This document shows positions 9,840 through 18,226 of a stretch of DNA of 50,951 nt, one piece after another (the first letter of the stretch is position 1; every line of letters starts with the position of its first letter). Source of the stretch: Blautia sp. XA-2221 (GTDB lineage Bacteria > Bacillota > Clostridia > Lachnospirales > Lachnospiraceae); the NCBI RefSeq assembly GCF_028767025.1, contig NZ_JAJQXX010000017.1, positions 1-50,951 on the forward strand, written 5' to 3'. The notes beneath the pieces are model-generated. The model saw only the letters and a list, made by a program, of their open reading frames with translations. It was not told where the DNA came from and did no database searches. Both the position numbers and the translations under genes were made by a program.

Positions 9840-10270
9840 ATGTTGGAGCACTTCGTGAAGGTTATGTACTGGATCATATCAAAGCAGGTAAGGCTATGAC
9901 GATCTATCATGACCTGAATCTTGACAAACTGGACTGTACCGTGGCGATCATCAAAAATGCCCGCAGCAACAAAATGGGAGTAAAAGATATCATTAAGGTA
10001 GAATGCCCAATTGAAAAGCTGGATCTTGATATTCTTGGATTTATCGACCACAATATTACCGTCAACATCATCAAGGATGAACGGATCGTGGAGAAAAAAG
10101 AGCTTCGCCTCCCTAAAAAGGTTACAAATGTAATCCGCTGCAAAAATCCCCGCTGCATCACTTCTATTGAGCAGGGACTGGATCATGTGTTCTTCCTGGC
10201 TGACGAAGAAAAAGAAATTTACAGATGTATGTACTGTGAAGAAAAATACAGAGGCAAACGCAATAAATAA
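9833..10270 (+). CDS. pyrI: aspartate carbamoyltransferase, regulatory subunit
   Basis: A 145-residue protein. The N-terminal nucleotide-binding domain starts [16 protein letters not shown]. The C-terminal zinc domain holds four cysteines (CKNPRC at about residue 102 and CMYC at about 130). In the enteric enzyme this subunit carries the CTP and ATP allosteric sites. It overlaps pyrB and ends just before a terminator hairpin. Confidence 0.96.
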   Translation: MLNVGALREGYVLDHIKAGKAMTIYHDLNLDKLDCTVAIIKNARSNKMGVKDIIKVECPIEKLDLDILGFIDHNITVNIIKDERIVEKKELRLPKKVTNVIRCKNPRCITSIEQGLDHVFFLADEEKEIYRCMYCEEKYRGKRNK

Positions 10271-10288
10271 AAATTACTGAAACAAAAT

Positions 10289-10346
10289 AAGAAACGAATG
10301 AAAATCAACCTTTTATGGCTCTGATCAGACATCCGTTTCTTTTTAT
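10289..10346. terminator. bidirectional terminator between pyrI and RNase P RNA
   Basis: The arms AAGAAACGAATG and CATCCGTTTCTT pair with one mismatch. On the plus strand a T-rich run (TTTTTATTT) follows, suiting pyrBI. On the minus strand TTATTTTG follows, suiting the converging rnpB transcript. The loop is long, about 29 bases. Confidence 0.6.
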
Positions 10347-10369
10347 TTACAGAATTTCTATTTTATATG

Positions 10370-10728
10370 CACAAGCAGACCGATAAGCCGGGTTATGTCA
10401 TTGGGTGATCATCTGTCTAGGCCGTTCGTTACCGGACGGCTCAAGCGACCCACCTGAAAGCACGACGGGCAGCCGTATCGCTTTCTTTTCGGTCTTGCTT
10501 CAAATGGAGTTTACATGTGCCCGTTCTGTTACCACAACGGCGGTAGTCTCTTACACTGCCTTTCCACCCTTACCCTCCCTGAGGAAGGCGGTTTATTTCT
10601 GTTGCACTGGTCTGGGAGTCACCTCCACCGGACGTTATCCGGCATCCTGCCCTGTGAAGCCCGGACTTTCCTCGTCTGCACCCTTTCGTCTGTGCAGCCG
10701 CGATCACCTGGCCTGCTTGCGCAAAAGC
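10370..10728 (-). ncRNA. rnpB: RNase P RNA component (bacterial, probably A-type)
   Basis: Read on the minus strand, the region shows conserved RNase P RNA blocks in order: GAGGAAAGTCCGGGCT near the 5' end, GTAAGGGTGGAAAGGC in the middle, and a 3' block with CCGGCTTATCGGTCTGCTTG whose end pairs with GCAAGCAGG at the 5' end. It is the catalytic RNA that matures tRNA 5' ends. The ends are approximate. A TAAAAT box lies a few bases upstream of the 5' end. Confidence 0.95.
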
Positions 10729-10814
10729 TATTTTAACACGGTTTCTCCAAGATGTAAAGAAGGATTTCTATTTCTCCCGAACCTTCAGAAACCTCTTTTC
10801 CCTGCAGCTTTAAA

Positions 10815-11343
10815 TTATTTCTTCTGTTCTTTCATAGTTACATAAGTATTATAATCTACAAAAGTCAAATTCACTTCCCTCGGAATGTCATAATACATTT
10901 TATACTTATAAATCCACGATCTATTGTCGTTTGCAATATTGTCCCCATAACAATATGTACTTTCTGAGGGATTATATGGAAGAATAATCGAATCAGCATT
11001 TTCTTCCAAACACTTCTCAATTTCTGCTTTCCTGATATCTGCCACTCTCCAGGACATAAACTGACTTGCCACAAGCATAAAAAGTGTTCCTATCACAAAA
11101 CAATTTGGCATTAATTTCATAAATCTTTTTATTTTCCGGGAAATCTTTATATCTGCCAATTTTAGCAAACACAACCTCAGCAACATACATATGAGCAATA
11201 CCCAGAAAACATAATTCTGAAAGAAGCATCTGTCGGTTAACGGATCTGCAACAATCAGAGGTGAAACCATAAAAATCTGCGAACCGGCAGCAAACAGTAA
11301 AAGTCTCTTTTCCGTATATTCTATATTAAGCATCATAAACATC
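10815..11343 (-). pseudogene. 3' half of a DUF6056-type membrane protein gene split by the ICE
   Basis: The host-derived part encodes about 175 residues beginning MFMMLNIEYTEKRLLL, with two or three membrane segments and a soluble C-terminal end (YNPSESTYCYGDNI). The open frame continues about 24 codons into the ICE end, but no ribosome site supports expression. It continues the frame of the 5' half at 42247-43277: joined at a shared GA the protein reads VYKG then MFMML. The intact protein would be about 520 residues. Confidence 0.85.
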
Positions 11344-11365
11344 GGTGTACAAGGGGTACAAACAA
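11342..11365. other. left ICE-host junction (attachment site)
   Basis: The plus strand reads TC (GA on the minus strand), then the ICE end GGTGTACAAGGGGTACAAAC, which holds the closely spaced repeats TGTACAA and GGTACAA. The first part, GGTGTACAAGG, resembles the host arm at the other junction read on the minus strand (GGTGTACAAAGG), as expected if the recombinase recognises one motif in attP and attB. The exact crossover is inferred. Confidence 0.65.
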
Positions 11366-11401
11366 GATAAAATAGAAATGAGGGGCGATAGAGCGGAAAT
11401 G

Positions 11402-12910
11402 TCAGATTTTCCACTCTATCTGAACACGGTCGCTGGTGGCCTTGATCGTAGAGATCAAACCATCGGCGGCTTTTCTTTTGTCGTCAAAATCTATGCTGTC
11501 CCAGTTGTCGAGATAATAGGATAACTTCTTTATCTGCTGGGGAGATATGGTTTCAACGCTCAATTCAGCGATTGCCTTTGAAATGGTCTGGCGTCGGGTG
11601 TCCAGTTCTTCAATTTTTTTGTTAGCGTAGGCAAGCAAGGTCGCATTGGCTCCGGTCAGCGTATCCAGCAGCTTTTCAATTTCTGCCTCCACCTGTGCCA
11701 GCTCCACTTGATAGGCGGTCAGTTTCGGATTGACTTTTTCCTCTCTGCCGTGGAGTATCTGAAAGTCTTTGAATTTCTCCTGCATGGCCGAGAAAATGAA
11801 TTGCTCAAATTCTTCTTTGCGGATTTTCCCGCAGCCCGGACAGCCTTTGTTTTCCGTCCGTTTGGTACAGCGGAAATATCCGGTGCTGTTTGGTACATGG
11901 GTGGCTTTCAGAGCATACCCACAATGACCGCATTTGATTTTTCCGGCCAGCCAAGTATTTTTCGGTTTCCGTCCCTGCTGGAAGGTGGTATTTGCCATAA
12001 GTTTTTTCCGGCATTTCAGCCATGTGTCAGAGGAAATGAGTGCTTCGTGGGGAGCAATAACAAGTATCTGGTCTTTTAAGCACCTGTCCTTGTCCTCCTT
12101 CACATCCCGCCCCTGATAGAGATAGCAGCCGTTTGTTCCGGCAAAGTCGGAAGCGTCATTGACAATCGCTGCGCCCTGGCTCTTAAAAAATTCGTACAAC
12201 TCCAAATCGGCCTGTGCGTAAACGGGGTTTCTTAAAAGCTGGGAAAGAAAACTCCGAACCATTGACTTCTCGTAAATCTTGATACCTTGTTCCTCGAAGT
12301 ATCGGGTAATATCTCCGAAGGAGGTTTCCGGTTCAGCGTACATTTCAAACATCAGCCGAACATGGTCGGCGGCTACGGGGTCGGCAACCATTTTCTTTGT
12401 GCGGATACCCTCTACCACAGTAGGCTCTAACTGATAACCGTATGGTGCCTGTCCGCTCATGTGAAAGCCTTTCAGGCACCGTGAATAGTAGGCGTCTGTG
12501 ACACGCTTCTGAATTGTCTCACGTTCAAGCTGGGCGAATACAATGCAGATATTCAGCATGGCCCGGCCCATCGGGGTCGAAGTATCAAACTTTTCCGTGG
12601 AGGATACAAACTCCACATCGTACTCTTGAAACAGCTCCATCATCGTTGCAAAGTCCAGAATAGAGCGGCTTATACGGTCCAGCTTGTACACGATGACCCG
12701 CCGAACCTTTCCCTTGCGGATCTCGCCCAGCAGCTTTTGAAACTCCGGCCTGTCCGTATTCTTACCGGAATAGCCTTTGTCCTTGAATACCCGGCAGCTC
12801 CCACCTTTCAATTCATACTTGCAAAAGTCGATCTGACTTTCAATGCTGATACTGTCCTTGCGGTCTACTGACTGTCTTGCGTAAATACAATCTTCTCTGA
12901 TAAATTCCAT
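11402..12910 (-). CDS. large serine recombinase (ICE integrase/excisionase)
   Basis: A 502-residue site-specific recombinase. The catalytic resolvase domain (residues 1-150) carries YARQSVDRKDSISIESQ with the nucleophilic serine, plus YKLDRISRSILD and the E-helix. A recombinase domain follows (GQAPYGYQLEP at about 170), then a zinc ribbon (CGHCGYALKATH ... CPGC, about 320-355) and a coiled-coil stretch. It should integrate and excise the element, whose end lies only 58 bases downstream. The ATG follows GGAGCCC. An earlier in-frame start exists 12 codons upstream. Confidence 0.95.
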   Translation of the reverse strand: MEFIREDCIYARQSVDRKDSISIESQIDFCKYELKGGSCRVFKDKGYSGKNTDRPEFQKLLGEIRKGKVRRVIVYKLDRISRSILDFATMMELFQEYDVEFVSSTEKFDTSTPMGRAMLNICIVFAQLERETIQKRVTDAYYSRCLKGFHMSGQAPYGYQLEPTVVEGIRTKKMVADPVAADHVRLMFEMYAEPETSFGDITRYFEEQGIKIYEKSMVRSFLSQLLRNPVYAQADLELYEFFKSQGAAIVNDASDFAGTNGCYLYQGRDVKEDKDRCLKDQILVIAPHEALISSDTWLKCRKKLMANTTFQQGRKPKNTWLAGKIKCGHCGYALKATHVPNSTGYFRCTKRTENKGCPGCGKIRKEEFEQFIFSAMQEKFKDFQILHGREEKVNPKLTAYQVELAQVEAEIEKLLDTLTGANATLLAYANKKIEELDTRRQTISKAIAELSVETISPQQIKKLSYYLDNWDSIDFDDKRKAADGLISTIKATSDRVQIEWKI

Positions 12911-12999
12911 ATTGGGCTCCTTTCCTTGTTGGAATGGAGCTACCAACCTTACAACTATATTATACCATCAGCAGCCCCGGACAACAATGTTGCGAATGA

Positions 13000-13176
13000 T
13001 TAGGGAAATCTGTCCCCATATTTGCTGAACACCTCGTAAAGACAACGCTCAATTTCTTTTTTGCGCTGTTCTTTCTCCTTCGGGGGAAGTACCGGCGTGA
13101 GGCTTTCCAGCACAATGATCTTCCCTTGAAATGCGACAGACTTTGTTTCTCGTTCATAAGTGACAGCTTGCGTCAT
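13000..13176 (-). CDS. small conserved ICE protein upstream of the recombinase
   Basis: A 58-residue protein (MTQAVTYERETKSVAFQ...) with a beta-rich first half and a charged helix (KEKEQRKKEIERCLYEVFSKY). AAAGGAGG lies 6 bases before the ATG, so it is very probably translated. Its place just before the recombinase gene would suit a directionality factor, but no such family is recognised. Confidence 0.7.
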   Translation of the reverse strand: MTQAVTYERETKSVAFQGKIIVLESLTPVLPPKEKEQRKKEIERCLYEVFSKYGDRFP

Positions 13177-13242
13177 TGAAAACCTCCTTTGCGAAAGTGC
13201 GTGTATATACCAGCCTTTCCCACTTGTCCCGTGGGGAAATGT

Positions 13243-13268
13243 CAAAAGACGGCACCCAGCAGGTGCCG
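13243..13268 (-). terminator. possible intrinsic terminator
   Basis: On the minus strand CGGCACC and GGTGCCG pair around a 5-nt loop and run into TCTTTTG. It lies between the 67-residue gene and the 58-residue gene, right after a copy of the ICE palindrome. Confidence 0.5.
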
Positions 13269-13286
13269 CCCTTTGAGCTTTCTCCA

Positions 13287-13309
13287 CTTCGGGTCAATGT
13301 GACCCGAGG
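13287..13309. repeat. ICE palindrome copy 1
   Basis: Arms CTTCGGGTCA and TGACCCGAGG, loop ATG. It abuts the TGA stop of the 67-residue gene. One C-to-T with matching G-to-A keeps the dyad (a compensatory pair). Confidence 0.9.
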
Positions 13310-13513
13310 TCAGTAAGGACTGGAAAGGTACTTTTCTTTGGCGTCCTCCACGCTGTTGAGGTCGAATACTTCATAAAGCTGCCCCACAACACGCCGTATA
13401 TCCTTCTTTGAAAATCCGCAGTCCTCCATTGCCATAATGACATAACCACGGCAGGCGTCATTGCTCCATTCGTCCGGTTCCAAGCCGGGGATCATTCCAA
13501 ACGCATTTCCCAT
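13310..13513 (-). CDS. conserved ICE protein of unknown function
   Basis: A 67-residue protein (MGNAFGMIPGLEPDEWSNDA...) with two amphipathic helices including GFSKKDIRRVVGQLYEVFD. I chose the internal ATG because AAAAGGAG lies 6 bases upstream; a longer frame exists from a GTG at 13606 but has no ribosome site and overlaps a strong hairpin. Its stop codon is followed directly by a palindrome copy. The family is not recognised. Confidence 0.65.
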   Translation of the reverse strand: MGNAFGMIPGLEPDEWSNDACRGYVIMAMEDCGFSKKDIRRVVGQLYEVFDLNSVEDAKEKYLSSPY

Positions 13514-14020
13514 AAAGTGCTCCTTTTTTGAAAAGATGGGGAGCCACGCCGGATCGGTTGGCCTATCATCAGACAGCATTGCCGGGGGCTCCCCATAGGT
13601 TTTCACTTCATTTCAGACACACCGGACGGGCATAGGCTTCATGCCCCATAGTATTTCAACTCTCCCCATTCTGATGGCAAGGCGTTCTCATTGCCTGCGA
13701 CGGCTCACGGCTTGCAAGGCCGCTTCAACGCTCGGACTGTGACTAAACGCAAGTATCCGGGTTCTGCGCCTGTTCCGGTGGAGCCAGCCTTGCCCCACCT
13801 ATGGCATGGACCTGTTCGCTCGCTCAGTTTTACAAAGACTGTATTCTTTGAAATCCGAGGTCATGGCGGGTCTGTCACACAGCGCGTTTCCCTTCGTATC
13901 CGGGTGTCTTTTTATTCAATTTTCAATCTGCATGAGGCTTGTCTGAACCTCGGGCCATTGTGACCCGAAGTGTTTTGCCTCTCATAAGCCATTTCATTTT
14001 CCGGCCTAAATCGGTACGCC
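13514..14020 (-). other. 507-base noncoding stretch with strong hairpins
   Basis: No convincing protein frame is seen on either strand. A 10-bp perfect stem, ATGGGGAGCC (13536-13545) with GGCTCCCCAT (13587-13596), lies just upstream of the 67-residue gene. Smaller stems occur nearby, for example GGGCATAGG with CCATGCCC on the minus strand near 13630-13650. One palindrome copy lies at 13948. It may be a structured leader or an unannotated RNA, or the remains of a lost gene. Confidence 0.4.
13948..13970. repeat. ICE palindrome copy 2
   Basis: Arms CCTCGGGCCA and TGACCCGAAG, loop TTG. It lies in the noncoding stretch downstream of the sigma-like gene. Confidence 0.9.
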
Positions 14021-14443
14021 TTACAAAGAATTTTTCAAAATTTTTTCTAAGTGCCGCAGACCTCGCTCGATTGCGACACGAACCACTTTTTCATGGACGC
14101 CCTCTGCCCGGGCAATATCCTGTTTGGTCATGCCGAGAATGAAATGAGCGTAAATCCGTTTTGCCTGTTTGTCCGGCAGACTGGCAATCGCCGCATGAAG
14201 CTCCTGCATGGTCACTTTCCGCTCATACAGTTCATGGGGAGATAAGGCGACAAAGACAGCTTCATGCTCCAGCCCGTCATCCCGATCAAGGGAATAGTAG
14301 GCTTTGTGGCGGTATGTACGCAGCCGGTAGGCAGCCTCTTTACGATCAAACTCTTTGAACATTTCTGCAACTTCTTCCGATACTTCCATGAAGCAATCCG
14401 ATGTATAGAATGGGTAATAGTCCCGCAAATTGATAATAGCCAT
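14021..14443 (-). CDS. sigma-70 region 4-like regulator
   Basis: A 140-residue protein. The C-terminal 65 residues are a sigma region-4-like helix-turn-helix: ELHAAIASLPDKQAKRIYAHFILGMTKQDIARAEGVHEKVVR (in pieces, about residues 82-125). The N-terminus (MAIINLRDYYPFY) is shared with the small sigma-like proteins of Tn916-like and Tn1549-like elements, which control excision and transfer genes. GGAGG lies 5 bases before the ATG. A core-binding region 2 is absent, so it may act as a partial sigma or an activator. Confidence 0.85.
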   Translation of the reverse strand: MAIINLRDYYPFYTSDCFMEVSEEVAEMFKEFDRKEAAYRLRTYRHKAYYSLDRDDGLEHEAVFVALSPHELYERKVTMQELHAAIASLPDKQAKRIYAHFILGMTKQDIARAEGVHEKVVRVAIERGLRHLEKILKNSL

Positions 14444-14516
14444 ATTGACCTCCGTTTCGGTTGTTGGTTGATGAGTGACCGAAACGAAGGCGGCGGAGAG
14501 CGGCACCGGGGAATGA

Positions 14517-14539
14517 CTTCGGGCCAACATGACCCGAAG
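14517..14539. repeat. ICE palindrome copy 3
   Basis: Arms CTTCGGGCCA and TGACCCGAAG, loop ACA. It lies upstream of the sigma-like gene. Confidence 0.9.
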
Positions 14540-14633
14540 TAGCCCCATAAGAACACAAAAGCGCCCGGGCGGCATGAAGCCACACGGACGCATGAAATGA
14601 CATGAAAGTTAAGGTTCCAACAAATTTCGCATA

Positions 14634-14673
14634 CATAGCCGGAATAACCCGGAGGCGGGGCTATGCTTTTTTT
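14634..14673 (+). terminator. plus-strand intrinsic terminator with no gene feeding it
   Basis: CATAGCC (14634-14640) pairs with GGCTATG (14659-14665) and is followed by C and seven T on the plus strand. There is no plus-strand gene to the left within the element, so it may end an unannotated plus-strand RNA that crosses the sigma-like gene region. Confidence 0.5.
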
Positions 14674-14698
14674 AACTGATGTAGGTCATGGGCACTGT

Positions 14699-14748
14699 GA
14701 AAAAAGGCAAAAATGGACACGGCGGCAATCCTCCTATATGCCGCCGTG
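14699..14748 (-). terminator. terminator-like hairpin
   Basis: CACGGCGGCA (14718-14727) and TGCCGCCGTG (14739-14748) form a perfect 10-bp stem. On the minus strand a T-rich run (ATTTTTGCCTTTTTT) follows after a few bases. It backs up the stronger terminator at 14787-14826. Confidence 0.5.
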
Positions 14749-14786
14749 GATTTACACGGTGTTAGGTCGTCGTTGGTTTAGGATAG

Positions 14787-14926
14787 ACGAAAAGAAACGG
14801 CGGCTTTGATTTTTCAAAACCGCCGTAAGGATATAGAGGTGTCATAAAAGCACAAGAAATTGTCTGCCCGTCAGCGGTTTTTTTCTTTCCTCCGCTGTGG
14901 AGGCAGATGTTTCTTATTGATTTACC
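14787..14926 (-). ncRNA. candidate small RNA driven by the two-component-system promoter
   Basis: Starting about 7 bases after the TATGCT box at 14930-14935, the minus strand holds a CCTCC/GGAGG hairpin, a flanking TCTGCC/GGCAGA pair, and then a terminator (ACGGCGG with CCGCCGT, 14797-14826, followed by TTTCTTTTC). The predicted transcript is about 135 nt. No reading frame in it has a ribosome site. The transcript itself is inferred, not seen. Confidence 0.4.
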
Positions 14927-14929
14927 ACA

Positions 14930-15018
14930 AGCATAAACTACAAATGTTACACAAATGTCCGAGGCACCTTTGATTTCGACAAAAAAACAGGCTGAATTGT
15001 TACAATGCTCGGACATTT
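14930..15018 (-). promoter_or_regulatory. promoter with two response-regulator-type boxes, no gene downstream
   Basis: Boxes at 14941-14964 (plus strand CAAATGTTACACAAATGTCC) and 14998-15018 (TGTTACAATGCTCGGACATT) lie upstream of a TATGCT -10 box at 14930-14935. The gap from proximal box to -10 is 5 bases, and the span from proximal start to distal end is 77 bases, the same as at 18227-18315. It sits between the permease stop and the small-RNA candidate. Confidence 0.6.
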
Positions 15019-15086
15019 CAAAAAATATTTGAGAAATAGCAGAACCGGCAGGGTAGCATACGCCCCCCGCCGATCCCATACAGTTG

Positions 15087-17504
15087 CTATTCCGTTCTCA
15101 ATCGTTCCACCAAAGTATCTTTCTCAATGGATCGGCTAACCCCATAGCTAATGCAAATCTGCAATCCGACGAGTAAAATGGAGAATAAAAGAACCGGGAA
15201 TATATTAAACTCAAAAAGGATAAATTTCAGAGCTAATACCTTATTGGCTAAATAGCATAGCAAAGCACCTACTGTAACGCCAAAAAAGATTGCCAATATT
15301 GCAGACTTTACACTAATGCTCATTCCCTCTCGGTAAAGCATTTTTCTTAGTTGTTGATTTGTCATTCCAACTGCCTGCAAAAGCGCAAATTCCCGTTTAC
15401 GGACAATAGCGCTGCTGATTAGCATATTCACCATATTTAATAGCCCGAAAAGAATTACAAATGCAGATATACCGTACAGGCTGCTTGTGGTTGCCTTTAT
15501 GAATCCTCTAATTGTAGAAAATTCTTCATTGTAAATTTTGAGCCTCAAATTTGGATTTCCGCTTATAAGCGCCATGATCCCATCTTGAACAGATTCCTTA
15601 TAATCCGGGTCGCAAAAAACGGATAAATGTGATGTATTATTATAAGGGGAAAGTTCTGCTATTGCTTCGCTGGTACAATAGAACAACCCTGTTGATGGGA
15701 AGTAAGCAATCCCGGCAACGGTAAAAGTTTTTTCAATGGTTTGTCCGGCAACATCAAAATGGAATAATAGTGTATCTCCAATTTTCAGATCGCCATAGTT
15801 TGTATCACTTCGATCTGTACGGTATTTATTGACAACTATGCCATCCAGACCGACTTCATCATAATTGATTGTACCGTCTACAAGTTCACTTGCATTAGCA
15901 ACAAGTTCTGGTGATAGACTGTTTACAGTTTCTAAATTGTCCTCTGGCGAATCGTAGACAACTTTTGATTCTACTAAGCGGCCCACGACACATCCATCCA
16001 ATACAATCTTTTCTACGCCGGGAATTTTATATATTTGTGCCTGCAAATCCTCTGATAGAGGATTATCTTGAATGATAGTCGGAAAACGCTCATAAAAGTT
16101 ATCCATCTGTATGCCAATCTGGAAATCCTCGTCTAATGGATAGCTTTGTCGCAACATAGCCGGAAGATTGATGGAAGAAATAAGGATAGCTAATGCAATC
16201 ATCAAGGTTCCACTAATGCTCAATGAGATAATTGACATACGGTTTTTTTTCTGATTCATTTTCAGATTGCTTTGTGCCAAAGTGTTTGGCGTAATCCGCT
16301 TCAATGTTTTGTGTCCTTGGCCGGATTTTTCCCCTTGAAATTTCATTGCTTCAATAGGGGAAGTTTTGGCAAGAAGTTTCGCCGGCTTTCTTAAAGCGAA
16401 CTTGATAACAGCAAAAATCAAGACACCTGACAATAAAACAATCGCCATGTCATATAAAAGCCATTGCACCCCGGAGAGAATAACTACAATCAAAATAGAA
16501 ATCAATGCTCCCAAAGGGATAAACCGCAATGCCAGTAAATTCCCCTGCATTTTCAAAAAGTAACGCAACTGTTTTTTCGTCGTCCCTAATGAAATAAACT
16601 GGGCATACATAGGCATCGAATTGACAATGGAAATATAAAAAATACTGTAAATTACAAAGCTGCTAGCGAACATAATGAATATTGCAAAAAAGATAATACC
16701 GACCGCCACAGCACCATCAATATAGATTCCATCAATATATCTGTCATTTAATATGATGTCAAAATCTTCAATACCTTCGGCTTCGCCCTTACCTTTCAAA
16801 AAATCTTTTTGAGCGTCAGGACTCATATCGGCTTTTTCCGAATTAAGTGAAACTAATACATCAACCGTCGTAGCGGTTTGTGTGCTGTAAGTTAAAGAAA
16901 GCTCGCTGTACTGTTGTGCGTACTCTGTGCGGAAACGATCAGAGGTCAGAATATAAAACTGTTTTCCTTTTTCCTGTGTTTTGTTTTGGATAATGCCGCA
17001 AACAGTAAAGGTGTTTTCTTTCAATTCATTTGTCAAGGTGTCTACATATTCAAAGGAAAATGTATCACCTAATACCAATTTGTGAATAGACAGATAAGTT
17101 TCAGATACAAGTACCTCTGTATTGCTTTGCGGTAGGTTTCCATCCATCAGTTCAAAGCCCAAAAAGGACATTGCCGAATCATCCATGTATGCCAGATCAG
17201 TGCGCCCATCACTGTTCACAATATTACCAAAAGTTTTGTAAACACCAACTGTTTCAAAATCATTATCGGTCTGTAACTTGTTTTTCGTATCTTCGCTCAC
17301 AGCGCGAAACATAGCATGATAAGGTGCTTGTGTGGATTGTTTCAGTGCGTCATTTACTAAAATCGAAAAGACGGTTGCCATTAGGCAAGTCGCAATTACA
17401 ATAATAATTGCAGTGATTAAAGTCTTGAGCTTATGTTCCTTTAGGTCAGCTTTCGCCAGCTTCTTTATGATAGTGCTGGTATCATTTTCAAAAGGCCATG
17501 TCAT
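15087..17504 (-). CDS. FtsX-type ABC transporter permease
   Basis: An 805-residue membrane protein with one N-terminal membrane segment, a large extracellular domain (about residues 60-265), three central membrane segments, a second extracellular domain, and three C-terminal segments: two FtsX domains in the MacB/YknZ/VexF style. Such permeases export or expel peptides and lipophilic antibiotics with a LolD-type ATPase, which is the adjacent gene. RBS GGAGGTGG precedes the ATG. Its AT-rich composition differs sharply from the GC-rich ATPase, kinase and regulator genes of the same module. Confidence 0.88.
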   Translation of the reverse strand: MTWPFENDTSTIIKKLAKADLKEHKLKTLITAIIIVIATCLMATVFSILVNDALKQSTQAPYHAMFRAVSEDTKNKLQTDNDFETVGVYKTFGNIVNSDGRTDLAYMDDSAMSFLGFELMDGNLPQSNTEVLVSETYLSIHKLVLGDTFSFEYVDTLTNELKENTFTVCGIIQNKTQEKGKQFYILTSDRFRTEYAQQYSELSLTYSTQTATTVDVLVSLNSEKADMSPDAQKDFLKGKGEAEGIEDFDIILNDRYIDGIYIDGAVAVGIIFFAIFIMFASSFVIYSIFYISIVNSMPMYAQFISLGTTKKQLRYFLKMQGNLLALRFIPLGALISILIVVILSGVQWLLYDMAIVLLSGVLIFAVIKFALRKPAKLLAKTSPIEAMKFQGEKSGQGHKTLKRITPNTLAQSNLKMNQKKNRMSIISLSISGTLMIALAILISSINLPAMLRQSYPLDEDFQIGIQMDNFYERFPTIIQDNPLSEDLQAQIYKIPGVEKIVLDGCVVGRLVESKVVYDSPEDNLETVNSLSPELVANASELVDGTINYDEVGLDGIVVNKYRTDRSDTNYGDLKIGDTLLFHFDVAGQTIEKTFTVAGIAYFPSTGLFYCTSEAIAELSPYNNTSHLSVFCDPDYKESVQDGIMALISGNPNLRLKIYNEEFSTIRGFIKATTSSLYGISAFVILFGLLNMVNMLISSAIVRKREFALLQAVGMTNQQLRKMLYREGMSISVKSAILAIFFGVTVGALLCYLANKVLALKFILFEFNIFPVLLFSILLVGLQICISYGVSRSIEKDTLVERLRTE

Positions 17505-17518
17505 AGCCTGCCACCTCC

Positions 17519-18184
17519 TTACTCCACGATCTTGCCGTCCTCAATGCGGACAATCCGATCTGCAAGGCGGGCAATGTCGTTGTTGTGGGTAATCATCACT
17601 ACGGTTTGCCGGAACTCCGCGCTGGTACGCTTGATAAGCCCCAGCACCTCGGCACTGGTCTTGCTGTCAAGGTTGCCGGTCGGCTCGTCGGCCAGCACGA
17701 TAGCCGGTTTGGTAATCAGGGCGCGGGCAATCGCCACACGCTGTTGCTGGCCGCCAGAAAGATTGTTGGGCATATTTTTCAGTTTATCTTCCAGTCCCAG
17801 CAGGTGAACGATCTCGTCCAAAAACTTCTGATCCACCGTGTCCCCATCCAGTTCCACCGGCAGGACGATATTCTCATACACATTCAGGATGGGAACAAGG
17901 TTATAGTTCTGGAAGATAAAGCCGATGTTGCGGCGGCGGAAGATGGTGAGCTGTTCGTCGTTCTTCTTTGCCAGTTCTTCGTCCCGGACAATCACGGTTC
18001 CGCTGGTGGGAATGTCCAGCCCGCCCATCATGTGAAGCAGGGTAGACTTGCCGCTGCCGGAGGTTCCCACAACGGCCACAAACTCGCCGTCCTCCACGGA
18101 GAAGTTCACGCCGTCAAGGGCGCGGGTGATGTTCGGCTCTGTGCCGTAATACTTTTTCAGATCAATCGTCTGTAAAACGCTCAT
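17519..18184 (-). CDS. LolD/MacB-type ABC transporter ATP-binding protein
   Basis: A 221-residue ATPase: Walker A GTSGSGKST at about residue 42, Q-loop NIGFIFQNYNLVP, signature LSGGQQQRVAIARAL at about 143, Walker B IVLADEPTGNLDS and the switch ITHNN. It powers the FtsX-type permease 14 bases downstream. The start has GAAAGGAG 7 bases upstream. The shared promoter region at 18227-18315 carries boxes matching those before the two-component genes, so the nearby regulator probably controls it. Confidence 0.93.
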   Translation of the reverse strand: MSVLQTIDLKKYYGTEPNITRALDGVNFSVEDGEFVAVVGTSGSGKSTLLHMMGGLDIPTSGTVIVRDEELAKKNDEQLTIFRRRNIGFIFQNYNLVPILNVYENIVLPVELDGDTVDQKFLDEIVHLLGLEDKLKNMPNNLSGGQQQRVAIARALITKPAIVLADEPTGNLDSKTSAEVLGLIKRTSAEFRQTVVMITHNNDIARLADRIVRIEDGKIVE

Positions 18185-18226
18185 ACTCAAAACTCCTTTC
18201 AAGGCTTCCTGCCTGTTGATAAGGCT

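Noticed and set aside
10405-10845. Plus-strand frames over the RNase P RNA region
   Set aside because: They are antisense to a clearly recognised RNA gene and lack protein-like composition.
13691-13963. Plus-strand frame of 90 codons in the noncoding stretch
   Set aside because: No ribosome site, no recognisable protein pattern, and it lies against the direction of neighbouring genes.
14762-15079. Minus-strand frame of 105 codons after the FtsX permease
   Set aside because: It crosses promoter boxes and a terminator, has no ribosome site, and shows no domain; the region is better read as promoter plus small RNA.
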